Assembly (NCBI GenBank): GCA_964406945.1 | Contig: CAYOTO010000054.1 | Span: 1 to 21,195 of the forward strand | Reading direction: 5' to 3' | From: UBA2266 sp964406945 | GTDB lineage: Bacteria > Planctomycetota > Phycisphaerae > Sedimentisphaerales > Anaerobacaceae | DNA: 21,195 nt | In this document: in pieces, positions 14,037-21,195 of the stretch | How the letters are laid out: each line of letters opens with the position of its first letter | How positions within the stretch are numbered: position 1 is the stretch's first letter | Program-made: the position numbers and the translations under genes | Notes under the pieces: generated by a model | Seen by the model: only the letters and a program-made list of their open reading frames with translations | Databases searched by the model: none | What the model was told of the DNA's origin: nothing

Positions 14037-14091
14037 GTTCACGAAAACTTCACATTTCCTTCATAGCTGCTTCACAGTCCGCACATATATT
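14037..14091 (+). promoter_or_regulatory. tandem Pho box and -10 element
   Basis: Four half-sites start at 14037 (GTTCACG), 14048 (CTTCACA), 14059 (CTTCATA) and 14070 (CTTCACA), exactly 11 bp apart with 4-bp spacers, which is the PhoB binding geometry. A -10 box, TATATT (14086-14091), follows the last half-site by 9 bp, where the Pho box stands in for a -35. Predicted start near 14098, about 24 bp before the transporter ATG. A 6-bp hairpin (GGCATT/AATGCC, 14015-14034) just upstream lacks a T run. Confidence 0.8.
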
Positions 14092-14121
14092 GCGTTCGAG
14101 GTGTATTATTTCGAGGGCAAT

Positions 14122-15240
14122 ATGAAGAACAAACTAATCGTTTTGCTCAAGCTTCTTGCAGTCGCGGGTTTGCTCTATTGTTTCTTGGTCAGCATCGGGC
14201 TGATGGGAGCCGCTTTCAAGGGCTTCGGCAAGGGATTTGCCGACCAACTGATCCAGACCACCACAAATCCGTTCGTCGGGCTTTTCATCGGAATTCTCGC
14301 AACCAGCATTGTGCAGAGTTCCTCTACGACCACTTCTATTGTGGTCGGAATCGTCGCTGCGGGCGGTCTCGATGTTGGTAACGCCATTCCGATTATAATG
14401 GGGGCCAATATCGGCACGACCGTTACCAATACCATCGTCTCGCTCGGGCACGTGAGTCGTCGCGATGAGTTCAAACGAGCGATTGCCGCCGCGACCGTGC
14501 ATGATTTCTTCAACCTGATCTGCGTCGCTGTGATGTTTCCGCTGGAACTTGCGACAGGTTTTCTTTCCAAAACAGCCACATGGCTGGCCAACAGATTCGC
14601 CGGGGTTGGGGGTATCGAGTTGATCAGTCCCGTTAAAGCCGCCACCAAACCGGCAGTTAAAATGATTCAGCACGCCTTGGAATCGCTGACCGGTGTAGAG
14701 CAGGTTGCCTACGTTATCATGCTTATTCTGTCGTTTTTGCTGTTGTTTTTCGCTTTGTACTTTATTGTGAAGACGATGAAATCCCTCGTTGTCGAGCGTG
14801 CAGAAATAGTCATGGATAACGTCCTCAGCAAGGCGCCGATTTTAGGTTTACTTGCCGGGCTCATGTTTACTATCGTCGTGCAAAGCAGCTCGATAACAAC
14901 TTCCCTGCTGATTCCTCTCGTGGCGGCCGGCATACTGACCCTGGAAAGCGCGTTTCCCATCACGGTCGGAGCAAATATAGGTACGACGGGGACGGCTATT
15001 CTGGCGTCTTTTGCGGCCGGTAACGTGGCGGGTATCACGATCGCTTTCGCCCATTTTTTATTCAATCTGACCGGCACTCTCGTAATCTATCCTATCCCAT
15101 TCTGCCGGCAGGTTCCGATCAGTCTGGCCAAATCTCTGGGCAACCTGGCCGCCGAAAAGCGAAGATATGCCCTGTTCTATGTACTGGGTGCGTTCTTTGC
15201 GGTGCCCGGCTTACTCATTCTGATCTCCAAGCTTTTCTAA
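14122..15240 (+). CDS. Na+/phosphate cotransporter (NptA/PNaS family)
   Basis: A 372-residue inner-membrane protein with about eight hydrophobic helices. Two inverted family repeats are clear: QSSSTTTS from residue 65 followed by GANIGTT (94-100), and QSSSITTS from residue 254 followed by GANIGTT (near 283). These are the substrate and Na+ site signatures of type II Na/Pi cotransporters, which import inorganic phosphate with sodium. GAGGG lies 5-6 bp before the ATG at 14122; the frame is open to a GTG at 14101, which would fall within the predicted leader. Unlike many bacterial members it has no C-terminal PhoU domain; a separate PhoU gene follows after 13 bp. Controlled by the Pho box upstream. 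Confidence 0.92.
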   Translation: MKNKLIVLLKLLAVAGLLYCFLVSIGLMGAAFKGFGKGFADQLIQTTTNPFVGLFIGILATSIVQSSSTTTSIVVGIVAAGGLDVGNAIPIIMGANIGTTVTNTIVSLGHVSRRDEFKRAIAAATVHDFFNLICVAVMFPLELATGFLSKTATWLANRFAGVGGIELISPVKAATKPAVKMIQHALESLTGVEQVAYVIMLILSFLLLFFALYFIVKTMKSLVVERAEIVMDNVLSKAPILGLLAGLMFTIVVQSSSITTSLLIPLVAAGILTLESAFPITVGANIGTTGTAILASFAAGNVAGITIAFAHFLFNLTGTLVIYPIPFCRQVPISLAKSLGNLAAEKRRYALFYVLGAFFAVPGLLILISKLF

Positions 15241-15253
15241 ACAGGAGTATTCG

Positions 15254-15928
15254 ATGTTCAAGAATTTGTTGAGTTTCTGGAAGGGCCGACATTTCCTGGA
15301 TCAGGTGTTTACCGAGTTCAAGGAAATGCTCGACGATACCGAGCAGATGTTCACTATGGTCACCAAGCGGCTGATTGATAATGTGCAACAGCCGGATTTG
15401 AAGCAGCGGATATATTCGATTGACAGCCGGGTCAATGCACTTCAGAGGGAGATTCGCAGGAGGATTGTCGAGCATCTTACGCTTCAGCCGACGGTAAACG
15501 TAACCGCGTGCCTGGTGCTGATGAGCGTTGTCAAGGACGCCGAGCGTCTGGGCGACTACTGTAAGAACCTCGGTGAAGTCATCGCACTTCTGGAAAAACC
15601 CATCGAGCGAAACGACTACGCCGAGTACTTCGATGAACTCGACAAGCGCATTCTGTCGCTGTTTGCTCAAACCAGGGATGCGTTTGTGGAAGCCGACGAG
15701 GATAAAGCCAAGGCCACCTGGAATACCGAACGCGAGATTGCCAAGACCTGCGATTCGATCGTCAAGCAACTCTCCGAAAGCGACCTGGATACCAATCAGG
15801 CGGTGTGCTACTCCTTGATCGCCCGCCATTACAAGCGTATTGTCGCCCATCTGGTCAATATCGCGACCTCTGTGATACTGCCGTTGAGCGATTTGGATTA
15901 CTTCGATGAAAAGCGCGTAATCGAGTGA
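15254..15928 (+). CDS. phoU: PhoU-like phosphate transport regulator
   Basis: A 224-residue all-helical protein with two PhoU-type three-helix bundles (about 14-110 and 120-215). The second-bundle-like motif with acidic residues, VKDAERLGDYCKNLGE, and a later IARHYKRIVAHLVNIATS match the E/DxxxD metal-binding helices of PhoU, the second with His in the usual Arg/Asp region. AGGAG (15243-15247) lies 6 bp before the ATG. PhoU proteins dampen phosphate uptake and signal to PhoR; here the partner is likely the upstream Na/Pi transporter, for which fused PhoU domains are common in other bacteria. It ends 9 bp before the convergent LptG-like gene. No T-tract terminator is seen between them. Confidence 0.88.
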   Translation: MFKNLLSFWKGRHFLDQVFTEFKEMLDDTEQMFTMVTKRLIDNVQQPDLKQRIYSIDSRVNALQREIRRRIVEHLTLQPTVNVTACLVLMSVVKDAERLGDYCKNLGEVIALLEKPIERNDYAEYFDELDKRILSLFAQTRDAFVEADEDKAKATWNTEREIAKTCDSIVKQLSESDLDTNQAVCYSLIARHYKRIVAHLVNIATSVILPLSDLDYFDEKRVIE

Positions 15929-15937
15929 TTCGGTAGG

Positions 15938-17038
15938 TTAGGTCTTCATCGAATCGAGTTCGATGAATGCTATCGGCAGAAAGATCGCCACCGGAAGCCA
16001 GGCCCACAGCTCAGGCATTACACGATAGAAAACCACTTCGGTTGCAAAAAGCTTGCATACGAACGTGGTCAGGAAACAGGCTCCGGTAAGTGCAAAACTG
16101 ACGGCCGTCGCCGACTTCATCGATCTGGGGTCGCGACAGACGAGTATAGGCAGGCTGACCATAAGCATTATGTAGTTGATCAGCGGATCCGTCATTCGAA
16201 AGTGCTTCTGGCTGTAAAGCTGCGCCAGGTCTTTGATCTTGGTGTTCCTCTTGGCAAGCTCCGAAAGCTGTCTGGAGCTGAGAAGCGTCTTGCTGTCGGC
16301 CTTGTGTCTTATGGGTATTTCCCTTGGCGTCAGATCGCCCGAATCGTACCAGTCGATCGCTTGAGCGCCTTGTTCGGAACCTGCAACCGAGTAGCGGCCG
16401 TTGACCAGCCGCCATTTGTTTTGGTCATAGTCGTAGACGGCTTTGTCGGCTGTAATGCAGCCGGTTGTCTTCCACACTCCGGGGCGTTCGCTCGCCTTTC
16501 GCGTTATTATCGTGGGTTTCACAAGTGTGTCGGTGTTTACTTCGAAACGTACCGACGAAATCAGCGAGCCTCTGTCATCGGTAAGAAACCATGCATCGTA
16601 TGTTTCCTGGCCGGGAATATCGTCGTGGCGACGCGAGAGGTCATCGGCCAGACGAGGAATTATGATCTCCTGATCGACTACAAGAAGCCCGGTAAATATA
16701 AGCGCCAGAAAGAGTATGGGCCCGATCACGCGTTTGAGACTGACTCCCGAAGCCATCACCGCGACGAGTTCTCTGTTGCGAACCATCCGTCCGAAAGAGA
16801 AAGCCGCGGCAACAACCGTTATCATTCCAGCAAAATCACGGAAATACACCGCGCTGTTGACCGCATAAAACGTAGCTACGTTTCGAATCACATCCATGGT
16901 TGCCAGGTTTTCGTGCTCGGCGAATTCGTCAAGATTCACGAACAAGTCGATGATAACGCGCAGACCCATCAGCACCCCGAAAGCTATCAGGTAGCCCGTC
17001 AGGAAGTTCTTCGCAACATATCTGTCGAGTATCTTCAT
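15938..17038 (-). CDS. LptF/LptG family LPS export permease (LptG-like)
   Basis: A 366-residue inner-membrane protein of the YjgP/YjgQ family. N-terminal helices lie near 12-35, 60-82 and 100-122, followed by a periplasmic jellyroll domain (about 140-265) and three C-terminal helices (about 285-365). FGRMVRNRELVAVMASGVS is the conserved cytoplasmic coupling segment that contacts LptB. With LptB and LptC these permeases extract lipopolysaccharide from the inner membrane toward the outer membrane. The start at 17038 (MKILDRYVAKNF) is the family-typical N-terminus; the frame stays open to 17134 inside the upstream gene. It is 29 bp downstream of the other permease. LptB is not in this window. 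Confidence 0.85.
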   Translation of the reverse strand: MKILDRYVAKNFLTGYLIAFGVLMGLRVIIDLFVNLDEFAEHENLATMDVIRNVATFYAVNSAVYFRDFAGMITVVAAAFSFGRMVRNRELVAVMASGVSLKRVIGPILFLALIFTGLLVVDQEIIIPRLADDLSRRHDDIPGQETYDAWFLTDDRGSLISSVRFEVNTDTLVKPTIITRKASERPGVWKTTGCITADKAVYDYDQNKWRLVNGRYSVAGSEQGAQAIDWYDSGDLTPREIPIRHKADSKTLLSSRQLSELAKRNTKIKDLAQLYSQKHFRMTDPLINYIMLMVSLPILVCRDPRSMKSATAVSFALTGACFLTTFVCKLFATEVVFYRVMPELWAWLPVAIFLPIAFIELDSMKT

Positions 17039-17067
17039 AAGTCTATCTGGCGAGAGCAGCCGCTGTC

Positions 17068-18672
17068 TCAGGTTCTGGTCAGCTTTCGAAGTATAATAAC
17101 CGCCAGCAAAAAGAGAAATGCGAGTCCGCCCCACATGAGAATTAGTCCGTGGTCATTCTGTCCGCTGGGGTTCTCGGTCATCTGTCTGCCGCTCATGATA
17201 CATATAATCAGCACCGCTGCCGGCACACAGCTTATGCCGAATGCACTTAAAAGATGACCGCCTCTTTTGATTATTCCAAGCCCGATCCCGATAATTATCA
17301 TGGGTACGCACCCTATTCCGAATACCAGACGCGAATTTATCACGGATTTGATCTCCAGCAGCATCTTGTCGATAGTAGCCTGCAATTCGCGATTTCGCCG
17401 GGTCAGTATCGTGCTGGGTTCGGTATCGAGCCGCTCGATACCCGTTGCAAGCGCGCGGGGTTTTATGTCGCCGCCGGATTTGAATTGGTCCGTTATTTCA
17501 CCTATCGAGCGGGGCAGGATCAGTCCCCGCACGATATGCCGCATCTTCAGATCGCCGGTTTCGCCCCTTCGCGCATTGTAAACATCGAGAGTAAGCGTAG
17601 GCCACAGTTCGTCGCCTTCGATGTGGAGCAGCGCTTTGGCGCTTTTGTATGTCTCAATATGTTCTCGGGTAAGGGCTTCGTACTCATCGATTACGACTTC
17701 TCCGGTCAGTTCCACCATTTTGCTGCCCTCGGGCAGGCAGTCGTTGGCGGTTATGTCGATGAGCTTTTGGCCGCTGTGGAGGCGATACGGCTTGCCTGCG
17801 TTGATGGATATCGCGACATCCTGTGCCAGCAGTTCCGTCATAAGCTGCATGTAAGTCTGCTGGGCCAGCCTCGCAACCGGATCGAATCGGATCGGATCGA
17901 CGCGGATACGTTTCATTTCGTCGATCTTTTTGAATTTTATTTCGTCGCCGAACATCGAGCCGAATTCGAGATTAAGCGGCAGCCTTCTCACCGAGAAACC
18001 GAATTCGTCTTCGGGCCCCACCTGGACGGTGTTATATGCAACTATCTGCACCTCGTTGAATCTCTTGTGCGGCTGGAAATTGATCGTGGCGGCGTCGGCG
18101 GCTATCACTTTTTCGACACGCAGCTCCTTGCGGTCGAACTCCTGAATGACTATTCCGGCCAGTGTATTGTGTTCGTCGCTGACCGCATCTGCATAGAGCA
18201 GAAACTCGTTGGTAGGGGGCAGCCGGTAGTAGCCTTTGCGCTTAAGATTTCGGAACAGTATCTGTTTTGCGTCGGCCTTGAGCGACTTTTCGGCTCTGAG
18301 TACGAAAGCGGGCATTACGTGAAAACTGAGCATGAGATTTGCGATCGCAACCAGAATCGCGAGCACCAAGCCCGGATAAACCAGTGTAAGCAGGTGCAAA
18401 CCGCTGGCGCGGCAGGCGTCCAGTTCGTTGTCGCTGGCGAACCTGCCGTATACGAGAGCCGCCGCGAACAGGGCCGCCATCGGCAAAACGAAAGTCAGCG
18501 TTATGGGCAGAAAGTAGCCCATGAGATGCAACACCTGCTCCGGGCCTACTCCGTATTCCTGCACGGGCGAAAGTATGCTCCCGAGGCTCAGCATCATCGT
18601 CAGCGCGATTGCCGTCGGTATGAACACCTTGAGCAATTCGCGGAAAACATATCTTTGCAGCGTAAATATCAT
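17068..18672 (-). CDS. LptF/LptG family LPS export permease (LptF-like), enlarged periplasmic domain
   Basis: A 534-residue inner-membrane permease. N-terminal helices lie near 14-36, 52-76 and 96-122, and C-terminal helices near 448-470, 478-498 and 508-530. The family coupling segment YGRFASDNELDACRASGLH is present, and NSRLVFGIGCVPMIIIGIG is a typical family C-terminal helix. The central region (about 125-440) is well over 100 residues longer than in E. coli LptF, whose full length is about 366; part of it (about 405-445) looks helical and charged. First gene of the pair on this strand, with promoter at 18718-18745. It should form the heterodimeric permease with the product of 15938-17038. 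Confidence 0.85.
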   Translation of the reverse strand: MIFTLQRYVFRELLKVFIPTAIALTMMLSLGSILSPVQEYGVGPEQVLHLMGYFLPITLTFVLPMAALFAAALVYGRFASDNELDACRASGLHLLTLVYPGLVLAILVAIANLMLSFHVMPAFVLRAEKSLKADAKQILFRNLKRKGYYRLPPTNEFLLYADAVSDEHNTLAGIVIQEFDRKELRVEKVIAADAATINFQPHKRFNEVQIVAYNTVQVGPEDEFGFSVRRLPLNLEFGSMFGDEIKFKKIDEMKRIRVDPIRFDPVARLAQQTYMQLMTELLAQDVAISINAGKPYRLHSGQKLIDITANDCLPEGSKMVELTGEVVIDEYEALTREHIETYKSAKALLHIEGDELWPTLTLDVYNARRGETGDLKMRHIVRGLILPRSIGEITDQFKSGGDIKPRALATGIERLDTEPSTILTRRNRELQATIDKMLLEIKSVINSRLVFGIGCVPMIIIGIGLGIIKRGGHLLSAFGISCVPAAVLIICIMSGRQMTENPSGQNDHGLILMWGGLAFLFLLAVIILRKLTRT

Positions 18673-18717
18673 ATATGCCGGTAGTTCTCGGTTTGTCCTG
18701 TATCTGAATGCCCATCA

Positions 18718-18745
18718 ATGATATTGCCTGGCCCGCTGTTTGCAA
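18718..18745 (-). promoter_or_regulatory. sigma70-type promoter for the lptFG-like pair
   Basis: On the minus strand TTGCAA (18745-18740), a 16-bp spacer and TATCAT (18723-18718). The -10 matches five of six consensus bases. The start would be near 18711, leaving a 39-nt leader. Confidence 0.5.
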
Positions 18746-18783
18746 CATAATTCAGGCATTCACCGCAGCGAAACCACTTTTCA

Positions 18784-18800
18784 GCAGGCGCACCGCCTGC
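18784..18800. repeat. perfect short hairpin in a 290-bp divergent intergenic region
   Basis: GCAGGCG, loop CAC, CGCCTGC: a 7-bp stem without a T run. The region between the LptF-like and HAD genes (18673-18964) also holds TATTCGAATA (18839-18848) and TCGAAT-CCAA-ATTCGA (18886-18901), two TTCGA-type palindromes upstream of the HAD gene. I see no coding gene there. Confidence 0.4.
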
Positions 18801-18964
18801 CATCGATTATTGACTGAAGGCCGCGAGACCAAACGCGATATTCGAATAACATCCCTTGCAGAACGCCCGCTTGACTGGTCTAATGTCGAATCCAAATTCG
18901 AGTAGAACTCGCGGTGGCGTTGTCGATCTTCGCCGACTGTGGCGTATGTGCAGAGGTTAATTGT

Positions 18965-19642
18965 ATGAGTGGAACAGAGAAATGCCCGGGGGTGATTTTC
19001 GATCTGGACGGGGTACTGGTCGATACCGGCTGGGCTCACAAGCAGTCGTGGTACGATCTGGCCGAAGAAGAAGGCTTCGAAATGGACGACGAGTTCTTCT
19101 ATCAGACCTTTGGCATGCAGAACAAGTTGATCATCCCGAAGTTGCTTGGGCCGGGCGTTTCAGAAGAAGAAATCGAACGGCTCTCACACCGCAAAGAACA
19201 GCGTTACCGACAGATAATTGTCGAGAGTCTGAAGCTATCCGAGGAGGTTGGGAATTTGCTGGCTGATCTGCGGCAGGCCGGCTTCAAAATGGCTGTCGGT
19301 TCTTCGGCCCCGCGCGCAAACCTGGAATTGCTCCTGGAACGCCTGGAAATCACGGATTACTTTCAGATCCGCGTAACCGCTGAAGACGTTACAAACAGTA
19401 AGCCCGACCCGGAAACATTTCTCACGGCGGCCTCTAAACTCTCTGTCGAGCCCGGTTGCTGCGTCGTCGTGGAGGACGCGGTGCAGGGTGTTCAGGCGGG
19501 AAAATCCGCTTCAATGGCGGTGATAGCCGTTACTTCCACACGAAAGAGGGAAGATTTGTCGGCTGCGGGTGCGGACTTAGTAGTAGATTCTCTTGGCGAG
19601 TTGACTGTACGAGATTTCGAGCGGCTGCTCGGTTTTGGATAG
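18965..19642 (+). CDS. HAD-superfamily phosphatase, beta-phosphoglucomutase-like
   Basis: A 225-residue cytoplasmic hydrolase. HAD motif I is D13-x-D15 (FDLDGVLVDT), motif II S113/S114 (VGSSAPR), motif III K146 (NSKPDPETF) and motif IV E170-D171 (VVEDAVQG). The helical cap (about 20-90) is of subclass I (between motifs I and II), as in phosphoglycolate phosphatases and beta-phosphoglucomutases. The substrate is probably a sugar phosphate. AGAGG at 18952-18956 lies 8 bp before the ATG at 18965; a GTG at 18914 in frame is less likely. It may be transcribed alone; 215 bp without a gene separate it from the next candidate ORF. Confidence 0.88.
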   Translation: MSGTEKCPGVIFDLDGVLVDTGWAHKQSWYDLAEEEGFEMDDEFFYQTFGMQNKLIIPKLLGPGVSEEEIERLSHRKEQRYRQIIVESLKLSEEVGNLLADLRQAGFKMAVGSSAPRANLELLLERLEITDYFQIRVTAEDVTNSKPDPETFLTAASKLSVEPGCCVVVEDAVQGVQAGKSASMAVIAVTSTRKREDLSAAGADLVVDSLGELTVRDFERLLGFG

Positions 19643-19857
19643 CAGTAAACTTGTTCTGGATAAGCCAACGTCCTGTAACGAATTGTTTTTTTGCCGGTTT
19701 CAATAAATTCTTGCTGTTTCCATGCCTTTTTCTCTGCCATGCAGGGTTATTCCGTAGCCCCCTCAACATTTCGGCTGTGCGCCGATACAGCTTCCTGCGC
19801 TGCTTAAGCTGCACCTGTGATTTGTCGATTGTAACAATTGTTTCTGAAGGTGGAGGC

Positions 19858-19980
19858 ATGCCGAGGATAAGGCATCATGCTAAGCTTTTGAAAAGGCTGG
19901 AGACACAGGAGGCATTTCAGGGTGGTCAGACGCAAGCCTATCGAAGTACTTGCTCCGGGAAAACCGGGACGCAGTTGTGA
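19858..19980 (+). CDS. possible 40-residue leader ORF
   Basis: An ATG preceded closely by AAGGTGG opens a 40-codon frame with a basic N-terminal half (RIRHHAKLLKRLE). It ends 59 bases inside the cysteine-cluster gene, in another frame, which would allow translational coupling. No family is recognised and the overlap argues against a normal gene, so this is weak. Confidence 0.2.
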   Translation: MPRIRHHAKLLKRLETQEAFQGGQTQAYRSTCSGKTGTQL

Positions 19981-20749
19981 AGGAAACCGCAAGATTGTCG
20001 GGCTGGACATCAATTGGGCCGGCCGCAGCATTTGTGTCCGCGCCGCGGTATCGGACGGTCCTGCGACCCTGGGCGATCTCGTTCCGCTGGCCAGGGCTGT
20101 TTCCGATCGGATTGCCGCTGCGTCCGTCGAAAGGTGTCGCCGCGAAAAATGCCGCATACCCTGTCGGAAGGGCTGCTCGGCCTGCTGCGGCTATCTCGTT
20201 CCGCTGTCGGTGCCCGAGGCCATCCGTCTGGGGCGGGATATGCAGGATCGTAACGCGAGCGAGCACAAGAAGATGGTAAGAAAGTCTCTACTGGCGGCCC
20301 GGCGCATACTCAACCATCAACCGCCGTCCATAGGCCTGCAGGAGCCGGGTTCAGCATCGGATGGCACACTCCAGAGCATCAGTGAATGGTATAGTGGCAT
20401 GGATATTGCTTGTCCTTTCCTTGCCAACAGGTCCTGTTCGATTTACGCTCAGCGTCCGCTGGCATGCAGGGAATATCTTGTGGAAGGCACCTCGGCCGCC
20501 TGCTCGGGCCGCAGCAAGGATGCCAGGATAGTCGAACCGCCGCTTCGAATGGTGGAGGTGCTGGGGCAACTGGCGGCCGAATTAGAGAATACGGCGGTTG
20601 AGGCCGTTGTCCTTCCGCTTGCGGTTGCATGGAACGATATGAATTCCGAGCGGGCTCGGCGTTGCTGGCCGGCGCCGATGATGGTCCGGCGATTGTTTCA
20701 ACTCGTGGATGCGGCCTGCCGGGCCGAATCACGACAGTTTACCGCCTAA
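19922..20749 (+). CDS. YkgJ-family cysteine-cluster protein
   Basis: A 275-residue protein. The family (zinc- or iron-chelating CxxxCxxCC domain) signature is clear: C77, C81, C85, C88 and C89 in CRIPCRKGCSACCG, and a second set in ACPFL, RSCSIY and RPLACREYL near residues 163-186, the usual two-part YkgJ pattern. The first 70 residues and the last 75 are not covered by the signature. The start codon is a GTG with AGGAGG 9 bp upstream (19907-19912). The biochemical role of the family is poorly defined; a metal cluster is expected. It is convergent with the zinc-ribbon gene, 18 bp away. Confidence 0.8.
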   Translation: MVRRKPIEVLAPGKPGRSCEGNRKIVGLDINWAGRSICVRAAVSDGPATLGDLVPLARAVSDRIAAASVERCRREKCRIPCRKGCSACCGYLVPLSVPEAIRLGRDMQDRNASEHKKMVRKSLLAARRILNHQPPSIGLQEPGSASDGTLQSISEWYSGMDIACPFLANRSCSIYAQRPLACREYLVEGTSAACSGRSKDARIVEPPLRMVEVLGQLAAELENTAVEAVVLPLAVAWNDMNSERARRCWPAPMMVRRLFQLVDAACRAESRQFTA

Positions 20750-20767
20750 AATGATCTGCAGATTTAT

Positions 20768-20968
20768 TCAGCCGTAGATCCTGCCTTTCTCATCGACATA
20801 GATCGTGCCCCTGGAATTCTGCAGGACTTCGACCGCCGCAGAAATTTCCTCCAGACTCGGCACTTTGAAAAGCCGTCCGCATTGCCCGCAGCGGATGCGG
20901 CGATCCGCGGCCTCCGCAACGAGTTTGGCGGTAGTGCTACATTTTGGACATTTGGCGATTATCTGCAT
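20768..20968 (-). CDS. small zinc-ribbon protein
   Basis: A 66-residue protein with two CxxC knuckles, C7-x2-C10 (CPKC) and C27-x2-C30 (CGQC), in the layout of the MJ0042/zinc-ribbon N-terminal domain (KCPKC...RIRCGQCGRLFKV). The remaining 35 residues end in GTIYVDEKGRIYG. Such domains bind one zinc and often occur at the N-terminus of larger proteins; here it stands alone. AGAGG lies upstream of the ATG at 20968. It may be a nucleic-acid or protein binder; the role is unknown. Confidence 0.7.
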   Translation of the reverse strand: MQIIAKCPKCSTTAKLVAEAADRRIRCGQCGRLFKVPSLEEISAAVEVLQNSRGTIYVDEKGRIYG

Positions 20969-21006
20969 TAGTCTCTGCCTCTAAGCTGCACCTGCGTTTT
21001 GCATCC

Positions 21007-21029
21007 GCCGGGGTTTTCCGTACCCCGGC
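21007..21029. repeat. GC-rich hairpin upstream of the zinc-ribbon gene
   Basis: GCCGGGGT (21007-21014), 7-nt loop, ACCCCGGC (21022-21029): an 8-bp perfect stem. No T run follows on either strand, so it is not a standard terminator. It lies 39 bp upstream of the zinc-ribbon start, within its possible leader. Confidence 0.45.
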
Positions 21030-21159
21030 CTTGTCAAAAATATTCCAAAACGGTGCCGATAACATCCCCTCTTTCTGGCCTGTAACACCGATAAGAGGCC
21101 GTCTCAAGCTTCGTCGGCCTAATTGTGTTGCATACGTCACTCTAATGCGACATAGAGTT

Positions 21160-21195
21160 CCACGGTCTATGACCGTGGTCAGAGTCTGAAGGCTC
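21160..21195 (+). repeat. REP-like two-hairpin element, copy B, cut by the right edge
   Basis: Hairpin 1 is CCACGGTC (21160-21167), loop TAT, GACCGTGG (21171-21178). Then TCAGAGTC (21179-21186), TGAA, GGCTC (21191-21195), the same second hairpin as in copy A (88-104) but with a different loop. The second hairpin is truncated by the window end; if the copy is complete the next two bases should be TG. Confidence 0.6.

Noticed and set aside
16868..16883. Perfect 16-bp palindrome AAACGTAGCTACGTTT
   Set aside because: It lies inside the LptG-like coding sequence and one such palindrome is near chance expectation for a 21-kb window.
17254..18684. 476-codon open frame antisense to the LptF-like gene, and a 351-codon one at 16202-17257
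   Set aside because: The minus-strand frames encode clear LptF/LptG proteins; the opposite frames have no family features and arise from codon bias.
19643..19857. 215-bp gap between the HAD gene and the small ORF
   Set aside because: Searched for promoter, terminator and RNA structure; only short weak stems such as GCTGT/ACAGC near 19773 were found, with nothing convincing.
19805..20994. 13-bp direct repeat TAAGCTGCACCTG at 19805-19817 and 20982-20994
   Set aside because: Repeats of this length are expected a few times by chance in 21 kb, and the flanks do not align.

Overview
The window looks like bacterial chromosome from a diderm. An LptF/LptG permease pair implies an outer membrane with lipopolysaccharide. 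The mix of genes suggests Planctomycetota (Phycisphaerae-like) or a relative: a Gfo/Idh/MocA dehydrogenase, TIM-barrel isomerases of which one carries a Tat signal, a secreted FG-GAP protein, an SH3b protein and a rhomboid-TPR protein. That placement is inference from gene content; no rRNA or other phylogenetic marker is present. I found no tRNA, rRNA, CRISPR array, prophage or insertion sequence with a transposase.

Layout. 1-202: non-coding, with two REP-like hairpin elements. 203-5052: a carbohydrate cluster. A minus-strand pair (enolase-superfamily enzyme, then TIM-barrel isomerase) is divergent from a plus-strand Gfo/Idh/MocA dehydrogenase, which is followed after a terminator by a Tat-exported hydroxypyruvate-isomerase-like protein. 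5132-7623: two minus-strand envelope genes, an SH3b/coiled-coil protein and a rhomboid protease with TPR-like tail. 7624-7948: a gene-free stretch that appears to encode a terminated, structured RNA on the minus strand. 7949-10273: an M24 aminopeptidase, then a secreted FG-GAP protein with its own promoter. 10327-11846: promoter, TPP riboswitch, intrinsic terminator and thiC. 11895-15928: a phosphate module (phoB-phoR, then a Pho-box-controlled Na/Pi cotransporter and phoU). 15938-18672: the two LptF/LptG permeases on the minus strand. 18965-20968: a HAD phosphatase, a YkgJ-type cysteine-cluster protein and a small zinc-ribbon protein. 20969-21195: non-coding, ending in another copy of the REP-like element.

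How parts work together. The best-supported regulatory circuits are (1) thiC attenuation, in which the 3' strand of riboswitch helix P1 can also pair with the 5' arm of the terminator, and (2) the phosphate module, in which four TTCAY half-sites spaced exactly 11 bp precede the Na/Pi transporter gene just downstream of phoBR. The carbohydrate genes probably act on an unusual sugar or sugar acid, but the substrate cannot be read from sequence.

Least explained: the minus-strand structured RNA at about 7702-7831, and the two-hairpin repeat at both window edges, whose first stem shows compensatory base changes between copies. No clear multi-gene novel defence or mobile system is visible.
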